DNA from: Rhizorhabdus wittichii RW1
Lineage (GTDB): Bacteria; Pseudomonadota; Alphaproteobacteria; Sphingomonadales; Sphingomonadaceae
Reading direction: 5' to 3'
Length of the DNA stretch: 64,000 nucleotides
NCBI GenBank assembly: GCA_000016765.1
Contig: CP000699.1
Coordinates: 124,001 to 188,000 of the forward strand
The translations under genes were made by a program, and so were the position numbers. The notes under the pieces were generated by a model. It searched no databases. It was not told where the DNA came from and saw only the letters and a program-made list of their open reading frames with translations. Positions 51,047 to 58,318 of the stretch are shown one piece after another. Each line of letters starts with the position of its first letter. Positions within the stretch are counted from its first letter, which is position 1.

Positions 51047-51373
51047 TCAGTCGCCATTGCGCCGGGAGGGACGCGACCAGATGAGGTTGAAGGTCTCGCC
51101 GTCCTCGTCGTCGAAGAGGTTGGCGTAGATCGGGGCGGTGAAGCTCGGATCGTCGAGCTTGAGGCCGAGATAATCGCGGCCTTCGTTCGAGCGCTTGGTC
51201 CACGCCGCGCCGATTTCCGCGCGACCCACCATCACCCGATGGGAGGGTGCGTTCTCGCTGGCCGGGTTGCTGTCCGGAACGATCCGCACGCCCTTGGCCT
51301 GGACGGAGAGGGTGACGATCTCACCGACGAATTCGTCGTTGGCGGTCTTCTTGAAGTTACCGATGGTGGCCAT
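51047..51373 (-). CDS. DUF736 domain-containing protein
   Basis: A 108-residue protein of the DUF736 family, one of the most conserved markers of alphaproteobacterial ICEs and plasmids. It begins MATIGNFKKTANDEFVGEIVTLSVQAKGVRI and continues with 'VMVGRAEIGAAWTKRSNEGRDYLGLKLDDPSF' and 'ANLFDDEDGETFNLIWSR'. Function unknown; an SSB-like or nucleic-acid-binding role has been suggested because of its beta-rich pattern. ATG at 51373 with SD AAGGAGA. The open frame continues upstream through the structured leader. Confidence 0.88.
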   Translation of the reverse strand: MATIGNFKKTANDEFVGEIVTLSVQAKGVRIVPDSNPASENAPSHRVMVGRAEIGAAWTKRSNEGRDYLGLKLDDPSFTAPIYANLFDDEDGETFNLIWSRPSRRNGD

Positions 51374-51474
51374 GATGAAGTCTCCTTGTGATCCTCGAGC
51401 CCGCCCGAGTGCGGCCTCGATGGCTTGGGAAGGACCGGGGCTGCCGCGGACGCAGCCGAAGGCCCGGAGCATCC

Positions 51475-51551
51475 GCGGAGGACGGCGGCGGGTGCGCTTT
51501 TTTGCTCCGCGCGGAATGCGGCGAAGCCGCAGGGGAAAAAAGCGTTGCCGC
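51475..51551 (-). other. Structured leader element upstream of DUF736
   Basis: CGCTTTTTT (51495-51503) pairs with AAAAAAGCG (51536-51544), enclosing a smaller hairpin GCGGC-GAA-GCCGC and extended by GCGGC/GCCGC outside. It adjoins GCGGAGGACG (51475-51484). A related element occurs at 57050-57130 upstream of DUF2493, with CTATTTT/AAAATAG in place of CGCTTTTTT/AAAAAAGCG, so pairing is kept while sequence differs, and GCGGAGGACG is identical. Probably an RNA leader structure of the DUF736 transcript. Confidence 0.5.
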
Positions 51552-52195
51552 AAGCCGTTGCGGCCATGAGCGGCAGAGGCGAAGCCGGACGCGGTCATCA
51601 AGCCATCTCCGAGAGGCCGCCCCTGGGCCGGGGTCGTGATCTTCCAAGCGGAGACATGGCCGCCCATGGGGCGCTTTTGCAGACACCGGCGAGCTGCGTT
51701 CGCAGGTTCGGGACGGGAACGGCGGCATAAAGGCAGGGCTCCGTCCCTCGTGCCGGCATCACCAACAGCGAGACGCTGGTCCTGCACGGCGGCTTGCGAG
51801 CTGTCGGGATCGTCGCTCTGAGGCTTGCGCCAACGAAGGCCGCGTTCCTGAGCGGACGCCATCTGGCAGCTCACCGCCGATCGCCGGCCGTCCCAACGGC
51901 GCGGCGGCACGCCGATGATCGCCGGCGCCCTTCCCGGCATGACGATGATGCAGTCGCGACAAAGGCCGCCCAGAGCCTTCCGGGCGAGGCCTCTAGATGA
52001 GGTCGCGCTGGCGATGGGCTCGGCTCAGACGGACCGTGCCATTCTTATATAACCGCAGCGTCCGTGCTTGCTGCGAAGGCAGGTGCCGCCCAATCGCTGC
52101 GTCTTGGGCGAAACCGACGATCCCAGGAGTCGGCATTTCGTTTGGCGCGGCGAGTGCGGTCGGCGATGGCTGCGCAGGAGCGAAGGAGTTACACG
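51552..52195. other. Intergenic region without a convincing gene
   Basis: Between the DUF736 leader and the serine recombinase. Open frames exist on both strands, but none has a family signature, good start or consistent codon pattern. An 18-base sequence CGGTCATCAAGCCATCTC (51592-51609) recurs with one mismatch at 60671-60688 in the ParB leader region. A good SD (GGAGT) marks the recombinase start at 52196. 'CTTATATAA' near 52045 is a weak promoter-like site. Confidence 0.4.
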
Positions 52196-53875
52196 ATGTC
52201 TGACAATTCCCCGCAAACGCTCGTGCCGGCAGCGCAGTACCTGCGCATGTCGAAGGAGCATCAGCGCTATTCGATCCGAAACCAGGCACGGGCGATTTCA
52301 ACCTATGCTGAGCAGCATGGGTTCAAGATAACCAAGACCTATACCGACCCCGGCGAGAGCGGCCTCACACTGCGGGAGCGTCCTGGCCTCCAGGCCTTGT
52401 TGGCGGACGTGATCAAGCCATCGCGCCCTTTTGAGCGGATTCTGGTTCTGGATGTGAGCCGCTGGGGCCGATTCCAGAACCTCGATCAAAGCGGCCACTA
52501 CGAGTTCATCTGCTTCGAAGCGGGTGTACCCGTCATCTACTGCGCGGAACCATTCGACAATGACGGTACGCCGGTGATGGCGCTGCTGAAGCAGATCAAG
52601 CGTCTCCAGGCCGCGGAATACAGCCGGGAGCTGTCGAGCAAGGTTCTTTACGCGCAGCTCCTGCAAGCGAAGATAGGCCACAAACTCGGCGGCCCCCGCC
52701 GTTTTGGATTCGAGCGGGTGCTCGTCGACGAAGACGACCAACCCATCCAGAAGCTGGAGCGGGGGCAGGCGAAAGCGCTGAACAATCAGCGTGTCGTCTA
52801 CGCGATCGGTCCGTCGGACGAGGTAAAGGTCATCCGCGACATCTTCACCTGGTACACACGCGACCGGATGAGCATCCAAAAGATCGCCGAGCGGCTGACG
52901 GATTCTGACGCCCCGACCGGCGACCACCCAACCTGGAGCTATTCTCGCGTGCGCCGGATTCTTGCCGACGAGCTGGTGCTCGGCATCTATGTCTTCAACC
53001 GCACCACCCAGAGGCTTAAATCCAAACCGCGGAAGAACCCGCCCGAGGCCCTGGTCAAGACGAAGGTGACGGAGCCGATCATCAGCCGCGTTCAGTTTGA
53101 GAGCGCGGCGCGACGCCTGCGGATTCGGCGGCATAACGTTCCGCCGGAGGAGAATCTGGCAGCCGTTTCGCGGCTGCTGCGTACAAAGGGCTATCTCACC
53201 GGGAAGTTGATCGATCAGTGCCTTTATACCCCGTGCAGCAGCGTCTTGTTGCGGCAGTTCGGCTCGCTTCACCGGGTATACGAGCTGGTTGGCTACAAGC
53301 CGGAGGGGTGGTGGCATCCCCGCAAAGGAATCAAACCCGCTTCGAAGGACGAACTGCTCACCCGTCTGCGCGCGCTCCACGAGCGCCTAGGCTATGTCAA
53401 CGAGCATGTGATCAACAGCGATTCCACGGTCCCGAGCGTCAGCGTCTTCCAGCGTCATTTCGGCAAACTCACTGACGCTTACCGGCTGGCGGGCATTCCG
53501 CATGGCCGGACCGAACTCCAGCGGCTTGGCCATGAACGGCTGAAAGCGAGCCGGGCGGGCGAGCCGCCTCGCAAGATTACCACGCCCCGCTGGCCGGAAC
53601 TCGCGAGCAGATTCACGGATGAGGATCTGCTTGCCTGCCTTCGCCGGCTCCATGAGCAACATGGCTTCGTCACCGCGCGAATCATCCGGGAGGATGAAAA
53701 TTCACCGACCCCGATGCTCTTCACCGCGCGATTTGGTTCGCTCTTGAACGCGTATGCATGCGCGGGGATCGAAAACCGTCGCTTCGACATCTGGAGTCGG
53801 GCGGGGAAGGCAAGAGCGGCGGCAAGAAGAGCCCGGAAATTGGCCATCGAGCTTCAGCCTCCCGGACGTAAGTGA
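52196..53875 (+). CDS. Serine recombinase with C-terminal homing-endonuclease-type repeats
   Basis: A 559-residue protein. The resolvase domain (residues 10-150) has QYLRMSKEHQRYSIRNQ with candidate nucleophile Ser19, followed by a 'Recombinase' domain (about 180-310) with GGPRRFGFERV and 'WSYSRVRRILADELVLGIYVF'. Instead of a zinc-ribbon/coiled-coil tail it carries three copies of a module of about 54 residues (about 318-371, 384-437, 474-528), each with L-x-x-LR-LHE-x-GY/FVT, an I-x-x-D turn and a FG-x-L-x-x-AY-x-x-AGI end. They resemble HNH-associated homing repeats. ATG at 52196 with SD GGAGT. Its target site is unknown. Confidence 0.85.
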   Translation: MSDNSPQTLVPAAQYLRMSKEHQRYSIRNQARAISTYAEQHGFKITKTYTDPGESGLTLRERPGLQALLADVIKPSRPFERILVLDVSRWGRFQNLDQSGHYEFICFEAGVPVIYCAEPFDNDGTPVMALLKQIKRLQAAEYSRELSSKVLYAQLLQAKIGHKLGGPRRFGFERVLVDEDDQPIQKLERGQAKALNNQRVVYAIGPSDEVKVIRDIFTWYTRDRMSIQKIAERLTDSDAPTGDHPTWSYSRVRRILADELVLGIYVFNRTTQRLKSKPRKNPPEALVKTKVTEPIISRVQFESAARRLRIRRHNVPPEENLAAVSRLLRTKGYLTGKLIDQCLYTPCSSVLLRQFGSLHRVYELVGYKPEGWWHPRKGIKPASKDELLTRLRALHERLGYVNEHVINSDSTVPSVSVFQRHFGKLTDAYRLAGIPHGRTELQRLGHERLKASRAGEPPRKITTPRWPELASRFTDEDLLACLRRLHEQHGFVTARIIREDENSPTPMLFTARFGSLLNAYACAGIENRRFDIWSRAGKARAAARRARKLAIELQPPGRK

Positions 53876-53967
53876 GCGGTTCGCGCAGCGCTGGATGACG
53901 TCGGAACCGTGGCATCCAAGGGCTGGAATGACCTACCATATCCAGATGCTGCTGCGGAGGGCTCCGC

Positions 53968-54366
53968 TCAGGCGGGCCGGTGGACCCTTTGCACCGCGAC
54001 CGCCGCGCAGATGGCGGCGGTGCCGAGCGCGACGACGAATGCGAAGCCGGCGAAGCCGGTCAGCGCCGCGATCATGCGGCCGACCGAATAACCGGCGACG
54101 GCGGCGGGAACTGCGAAGGCGAGCGCGACACCGAACCGGCCGTGCTTCGGAAGCGTCAGCGCCATGAAGCGGCCGACCGCGATCGCCAGCGCGAAGGCGA
54201 TGATGCCAACCAGGAGCGCTGCTGCGATCGAGAGGCCGGCCCCGAAACCTGCGAGACCTGCCGCCAGGCCGACGAACAGCGGCAGCGCGTAGGTCGCGCC
54301 GGCAAGGATAAGATAGAGCAGGAAGCCGATGCCGAGCAGGGCGAGCGGCAGCAGGATGGCAATCAT
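53968..54366 (-). CDS. Small integral membrane protein, function unknown
   Basis: A 132-residue protein made almost entirely of four or five transmembrane helices, 'MIAILLPLALLGIGFLLYLILAG', 'LFVGLAAGLAGFGAGLSIAAALLVG' and so on, with short Gly/Ala-rich loops and a basic end (VQRVHRPA). Similar proteins occur in sphingomonad ICEs between the recombinase and MucR genes, but I know no function. ATG at 54366. Confidence 0.6.
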   Translation of the reverse strand: MIAILLPLALLGIGFLLYLILAGATYALPLFVGLAAGLAGFGAGLSIAAALLVGIIAFALAIAVGRFMALTLPKHGRFGVALAFAVPAAVAGYSVGRMIAALTGFAGFAFVVALGTAAICAAVAVQRVHRPA

Positions 54367-54492
54367 GGTGCGTCCTTCCGAATGTATGTCGGACGCGCTT
54401 CCACCAGCCACCGCAGCGCGTAGGGAGAATAGCAAAATTGCTCTTGCGCGGGAAGGCGCGGCCGTGGCGCATGCTGACGGTGCCCGGGCTCT

Positions 54493-54657
54493 TCACTGGG
54501 CGAATCCGTCATATTCGCGCACGACCCGATCGGGGTCGTCGTCATAGTCGTCGCTCGGCATGGCTGCGTAGCCGTTATCGGTCCTGATGAGGACGATGAT
54601 CACCTTGAGGGTGCAGGCGAGGCTCCAGGCGAGGCGCTGTGCGGTTTCGAGGGACAT
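54493..54657 (-). CDS. Small protein with hydrophobic N-terminus and acidic tail
   Basis: A 54-residue protein: MSLETAQRLAWSLACTLKVIIVLIRT then NGYAAMPSDDYDDDPDRVVREYDGF. One hydrophobic helix followed by an acidic end. No family recognised. Support for coding comes from the ATG with SD AGGAG and from a strong hairpin (54666-54704) directly upstream. An alternative is a leader peptide. Confidence 0.45.
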   Translation of the reverse strand: MSLETAQRLAWSLACTLKVIIVLIRTDNGYAAMPSDDYDDDPDRVVREYDGFAQ

Positions 54658-54665
54658 GGGTGGCT

Positions 54666-54704
54666 CCTGTCTCGAAGGAGCGGGGCCCTTCCCCGCTCGA
54701 CAGG
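54666..54704 (-). promoter_or_regulatory. Leader hairpin at the ribosome binding site of the 54-residue gene
   Basis: On the minus strand an outer CCTGTC/GACAGG stem surrounds a perfect 8-bp hairpin GAGCGGGG/CCCCGCTC with a 5-base loop. The SD (AGGAG) overlaps the last bases of the outer stem, so folding could hide it. The remaining sequence to 54989 holds no gene I can support. Confidence 0.5.
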
Positions 54705-54989
54705 CGCCGACGCATCCGGCCCAGGGCTGCACGTCACCGCAACGGGAGGCGCAGCCGAGCAGCGGCCGCATCCGCTTGCCGGATAGCGGACCCTTTACGG
54801 GTTGATCGTGAGACGGCCCGGGGCCGGGAAGGACTAGCGCCTCAAAGAGCGGGGAAGGGCGCCGTAGTGTGGCAGGAGCTGGGCTCGATCGTCGAAAGGC
54901 AATGACCGCATGAGATTGACCTGGGCTTGCGCGGCGGCAACAAGACGGGCGAGCGAATTGAGACACAGATAAGTCAGGGAGGCTCGCAC

Positions 54990-55478
54990 ATGCCCGAAGA
55001 GGAAAAAGGCGCAAACAGCCATCTGGAGCTTGCGACCGAGCTCACCATTGCGTGGCTCGCCAATCCCAATACCCGCGCGACCAAGGAGGAAGTGCCCGAG
55101 TTCTTGAAGTCGATGCACGAGGCCGTTGCCAGCCTGTCCAGTGACGCATCCGCGGACGCCGAGCCGTCGGCGGCAGCGCCCGAGCATGTGCCGGCGGTCA
55201 GCGTGCGCAAGTCGCTCGCGTCGAAGGATCACATCATCTCGATGATCGATGGCAAGCCCTACAAGACACTGCGGCGACACCTCTCGACCCACAATCTCAC
55301 GCCAGAGGAATATCGCGAGCGCTATGGCCTCAAGGCGGACTATCCCATGGTGGCGCCCAGCTATAGCGAGCATCGCCGCGAGATGGCCAAGAGGATCGGG
55401 CTCGGCCGCAAGCCCGGGCAGAAGGCGCCGCCTCGCAAGGCGGGCGGCCGCCGAAAGGCTGCCCCGGCTGCGACGTGA
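54990..55478 (+). CDS. MucR/Ros family transcriptional regulator
   Basis: A 162-residue protein. The N-terminal part SHLELATELTIAWLANPNTRATKEEVPEFLKSMHEAV is a typical MucR oligomerisation segment, and the C-terminal DNA-binding domain reads SMIDGKPYKTLRRHLSTHNLTPEEYRERYGL. The two histidines and TPEEYR motif are kept, but the usual first zinc-ligand Cys is replaced by Ser/Met. MucR proteins act as global silencers of AT-rich sites. The ATG at 54990 follows SD GGGAGG. Confidence 0.82.
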   Translation: MPEEEKGANSHLELATELTIAWLANPNTRATKEEVPEFLKSMHEAVASLSSDASADAEPSAAAPEHVPAVSVRKSLASKDHIISMIDGKPYKTLRRHLSTHNLTPEEYRERYGLKADYPMVAPSYSEHRREMAKRIGLGRKPGQKAPPRKAGGRRKAAPAAT

Positions 55479-55509
55479 ACGACGCATGATCGAATTCTGA
55501 AGGTTGGAA

Positions 55510-55989
55510 ATGCCGGACTATCGCGCCGTCATGTCGGACCAGGACTTCGAGGCGCTGATTGACGCCGCACCCTTTGCGACTGGCTCTGCGCGTGTGGCTT
55601 ACGAGGTTCCTTCGGACGCTGACGTTGTGGTCAAGAAGTCGAAGGGCGCGTTCGCCGCCGCGAACCTGATCGAATGGTTCGTCTGGAGGTCGGCTGAGAC
55701 GCAGAATGCTCTCCAGGCGGTGCTCGGGCGCTGCCTGGCGATAAGCGAGAGCGGCGCCTATCTGATGATGGAGCGCCTGGACGATATTACGAAGGACGAT
55801 TATGCGGACGTGCCGGACGTGCCGACGTGGTTCAACGATCCCAAGCCGAATGCATTCGGAAAGCGCAATGGCGCCATTAAAATCCGCGACTATGGGCTCG
55901 GTCGAATGGAGCGACTCGTGGTCCCGGATTTGACATTTCCACCGGCCTTCGCCGTCAACGCCCGCACGGCTCGTCGCTTCGGACGCTGA
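55510..55989 (+). CDS. Protein kinase-like fold protein, short
   Basis: A 159-residue protein. It has elements of a reduced kinase-like fold: SARVAYEVPSDADVVVKKSKGAFAAANLIEWFVWR (a glycine-poor loop, a Val-Val-Lys strand and a helix with Glu), 'AISESGAYLMMERLDD' (hinge-like) and 'NGAIKIRDYGLGR', where Asp-Tyr-Gly could stand for the DFG metal site. The usual catalytic loop is not obvious ('TWFNDPKPNAFG' is the only candidate). Similar short proteins are found on phages and plasmids. ATG at 55510. Activity is not established. Confidence 0.5.
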   Translation: MPDYRAVMSDQDFEALIDAAPFATGSARVAYEVPSDADVVVKKSKGAFAAANLIEWFVWRSAETQNALQAVLGRCLAISESGAYLMMERLDDITKDDYADVPDVPTWFNDPKPNAFGKRNGAIKIRDYGLGRMERLVVPDLTFPPAFAVNARTARRFGR

Positions 55990-56003
55990 CCGAAGGCCAG
56001 TGA

Positions 56004-56912
56004 TCAGTCGAACCTCCAGACCGGAATGCCCATCTTGTGCGCCTTGTCGGCAAGATTGGCGTTGATCCCAGAGCCCGGGAACGCGAGCACGCCCACCGGC
56101 AATTCGGCAAGCAGCGCGTCATTGCGCTTGAAGGGGGCGGCCTTGTGATGGCGGTTCCAGTCAGGCCGGAAAGCGATCGTCGCGACCTTGCGGCTGCGCG
56201 CCCAGCACTCAGCGATATGCTCGGCGCCGGTTGGTGTGCCACCGTGCAGCAGGATCATGTCGGGATGCTTGGCATGCACTTTGTCCAGGGCATCCCAGAT
56301 GCGGCGATGATCCTGATAGTCGGCGCCTCCGGTGATCGCGATCCGGGTGCCCGCGGGGATCAGGACCTGGTTGTCCGCGCGCTTCCTCGCGGCGATGAAC
56401 TCGCGGCTGTCGACCATCGCGGCGGTCAGCGCCTTGCGGTTGACCAGCGAGCCGCTGCGCGGCGTCCAGGCGCGGCCCAGATGCAGCCGGAACTGCTCGG
56501 CTGAGGCTTCGCGGAAAAATTCCATGGCGTCGCGGCGTTCGATCAAGGTGGAGCCTTCGCGCAGCAGCGTCTCGAGTTCGACCGATTTTACCTCGCTGCC
56601 GTCCTGCGCGCGGACCGAGCGGCGCTGCGCGACCTCGTTGTCGTCGAGCTGACGCTCGATACGCTCGGCGGCACGGTGAAAGACATTGCCGAACGCCCAG
56701 AGCAAGTCCTCGAGATCGGGCTCGAGACGCGTGTCCTGCAGTGTGGCGACCATCGCGTCGAACATGTCGGCGATCGCCCCAGCAGCCTGTCGCGGCTCCG
56801 GCAACGGTCGCGGGTCGGGCTCGTCCTCGAACGGGCGATAGCCATAGAGCGCGATCTCATCGAGCAGGTGCGCGGTCTGCGAGAGTGCGCCGTCTTCGTC
56901 TTGCGGATCCAT
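56004..56912 (-). CDS. DUF2493 domain protein (SLOG/YspA-like)
   Basis: A 302-residue protein with an acidic helical N-terminus, 'LLWAFGNVFHRAAERIERQLDDNE' in the middle and a C-terminal DUF2493 domain (about 200-302): GTRIAITGGADYQDHRRIWDALDKVH, 'MILLHGGTPTGAEHIAECWAR' and 'VLAFPGSGINANLADKAHKMG'. This Rossmann-like SLOG domain binds nucleotides or nucleotide derivatives; partners in ICEs and plasmids suggest a sensing or DNA-processing role. ATG at 56912 with SD AAGGAGA. It is convergent with the kinase-like gene. Confidence 0.85.
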   Translation of the reverse strand: MDPQDEDGALSQTAHLLDEIALYGYRPFEDEPDPRPLPEPRQAAGAIADMFDAMVATLQDTRLEPDLEDLLWAFGNVFHRAAERIERQLDDNEVAQRRSVRAQDGSEVKSVELETLLREGSTLIERRDAMEFFREASAEQFRLHLGRAWTPRSGSLVNRKALTAAMVDSREFIAARKRADNQVLIPAGTRIAITGGADYQDHRRIWDALDKVHAKHPDMILLHGGTPTGAEHIAECWARSRKVATIAFRPDWNRHHKAAPFKRNDALLAELPVGVLAFPGSGINANLADKAHKMGIPVWRFD

Positions 56913-56932
56913 GATGATCTCCTTGCCTGTCG

Positions 56933-57130
56933 GCCCCGCACGGGCGCGTGGGGCTTCCGGGCGATCCTCTCGGGCGGCGGCGTAGGGGCGGCGCACCCTC
57001 CTTCCCGGTCGGCTATGGTGACGACAATTTGTTTGAGGGCCGAAGCGAAGCGGAGGACGGGGCGCGGCGGCTATTTTGGTTCGCGCTGCAAAGCGAAGGC
57101 GCCAGCCGGAGCGGCGGAAAATAGTCGCCG
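56933..57130 (-). other. Structured leader upstream of DUF2493
   Basis: Within the 299-bp gap to the toprim gene. Near the SD a hairpin GCCCCACGC/GTGCGGGGC (56933-56954, with a mismatch) precedes AAGGAGATC. Further upstream CTATTTT (about 57074-57080) pairs with AAAATAG (about 57119-57125), extended outside by CGGCG/CGCCG, and adjoins GCGGAGGACG at 57050-57059. The second structure is related to the one at 51475-51551. Confidence 0.5.
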
Positions 57131-57211
57131 CGCTCCGTTGCGCCGGCCCTGCGTCGCCGCCAGATCGCCCCCTCGGAGGCCCGTCCGGGCGGCTCACGAC
57201 ATGGCAGATGG

Positions 57212-58258
57212 TTATGCGGCCGACATGAGGAAGCGGTCGGCGTCGTCTGGAACCAGCTGTCGTTTGATCGCCGCGGCGAGCGCCTCTCGGCCCAGCGTGA
57301 GCAGGGCATCGTTGAAGTCGATGCCGGTCGGCGGAACGAGCGGGAGGATCTCGATGCCGTTGCCGGCGCCACGCTCGACGAGCGTGCCCCAGGCACTCGT
57401 GCCCGCCCCATCGGCATCGCGCACGACATAGAGTCGGCGAAGCGGCTTCGGCCAGACGATGGCGGCGAGGTGGGTCGACGACAGGCAAGCGATCATCGGC
57501 AATGCCGGCAAGGGCATGCGCAATGACAGGATGGTCTCGAGGCCCTCGCCGGCGGCCATGACCGGCTTCGCCGTGCCGAATCGCACGCCGTGCCCGAGCA
57601 GGTCGCCCATTGCCCGGCGTGGGGTGACGATGTCAGCCTTCTTGCATGTGGCCGCATTGAGCCATGTGCGATGCACACCCGTGATCTGGCCGTCATTGTC
57701 GGTGACCGCGGAAACGAGGGCCGGGAAGGATGACGGCGTGCCCGGTGCATCATCGACATCGGCACGATACCAGCAGCGCGGATGGAATCGCAGCCAACGT
57801 TCGGTCCGCACACCGGTAATTCCGCGAGTGCGCAGATAGGATTCGGCGAGGGTGCCGGCGATCGGCCGTGACGCAGCGAACAGACGACGGGCCGCCCTGC
57901 ACGATCCGCGCGGTGCGCGCGGTTCATTCGGGTCGTAGTCCAATGCCGGCTTCGGCACCGATAGGAACGAGCGCGCTTCGTCCAGGGTTTCGGTGAAGCC
58001 AACATGGCCGCGGTTGAGCCCGATCAGGTCGAGAAGATCGCCATGCTCGCCGGTTGCGGCGTCGGTCCATTTGCCCGCCGCGCCCTTGCCATATTCGGGG
58101 CCGTCCAGGCGGACATAGAGACTGCGGCCGGGTGAACCCAGCGCATCGCCGACGATCCAGTAATTGCCGACACGACGGCCGGCGCGGAGATAGTGCCGGC
58201 AGACATCTTCGGCATTGCGCGCGAGCTTGCGCGAGAGATCGGATGCGGCACTGGACAT
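57212..58258 (-). CDS. Toprim domain-containing protein (DUF7146-type primase/helicase-like)
   Basis: A 348-residue protein. The N-terminal part has 'EDVCRHYLRAGRRVGNYWIVGDALGSPGRSLYVRLDG', a zinc-free primase-like region, 'YLRTRGITGVRTERWLRFHP' and 'FPALVSAVTDNDGQITGVHRTWLN'. A Toprim fold follows: AAGEGLETILSLRM with the catalytic Glu, and 'RLYVVRDADGAGTSAWGTL' with the Asp-x-Asp pair. Such proteins are common on ICEs and plasmids and are likely to act in DNA replication or repair. ATG at 58258; a TTG lies five codons earlier. A terminator-like hairpin separates it from the ParB gene. Confidence 0.83.
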   Translation of the reverse strand: MSSAASDLSRKLARNAEDVCRHYLRAGRRVGNYWIVGDALGSPGRSLYVRLDGPEYGKGAAGKWTDAATGEHGDLLDLIGLNRGHVGFTETLDEARSFLSVPKPALDYDPNEPRAPRGSCRAARRLFAASRPIAGTLAESYLRTRGITGVRTERWLRFHPRCWYRADVDDAPGTPSSFPALVSAVTDNDGQITGVHRTWLNAATCKKADIVTPRRAMGDLLGHGVRFGTAKPVMAAGEGLETILSLRMPLPALPMIACLSSTHLAAIVWPKPLRRLYVVRDADGAGTSAWGTLVERGAGNGIEILPLVPPTGIDFNDALLTLGREALAAAIKRQLVPDDADRFLMSAA

Positions 58259-58271
58259 GAATGCCTCCCGC

Positions 58272-58305
58272 AAAAAGATGGGGTCCGCCGCAGCGACGGA
58301 CCCCA
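58272..58305 (-). terminator. Intrinsic terminator/attenuator between parB and toprim genes
   Basis: A perfect 9-bp stem TGGGGTCCG/CGGACCCCA (58279-58287 with 58297-58305), followed on the minus strand by ATCTTTTTG. It lies 13 bp after the parB stop and just before the toprim SD, so it would reduce read-through into the toprim gene. Confidence 0.75.
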
Positions 58306-58318
58306 GGGCTGGCGGGGA

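Noticed and set aside
54363-54545. A 60-codon leftward frame between the small membrane protein and the 54-residue gene
   Set aside because: It is out of phase with both, Pro/Arg-rich and without an SD; more likely spacer.
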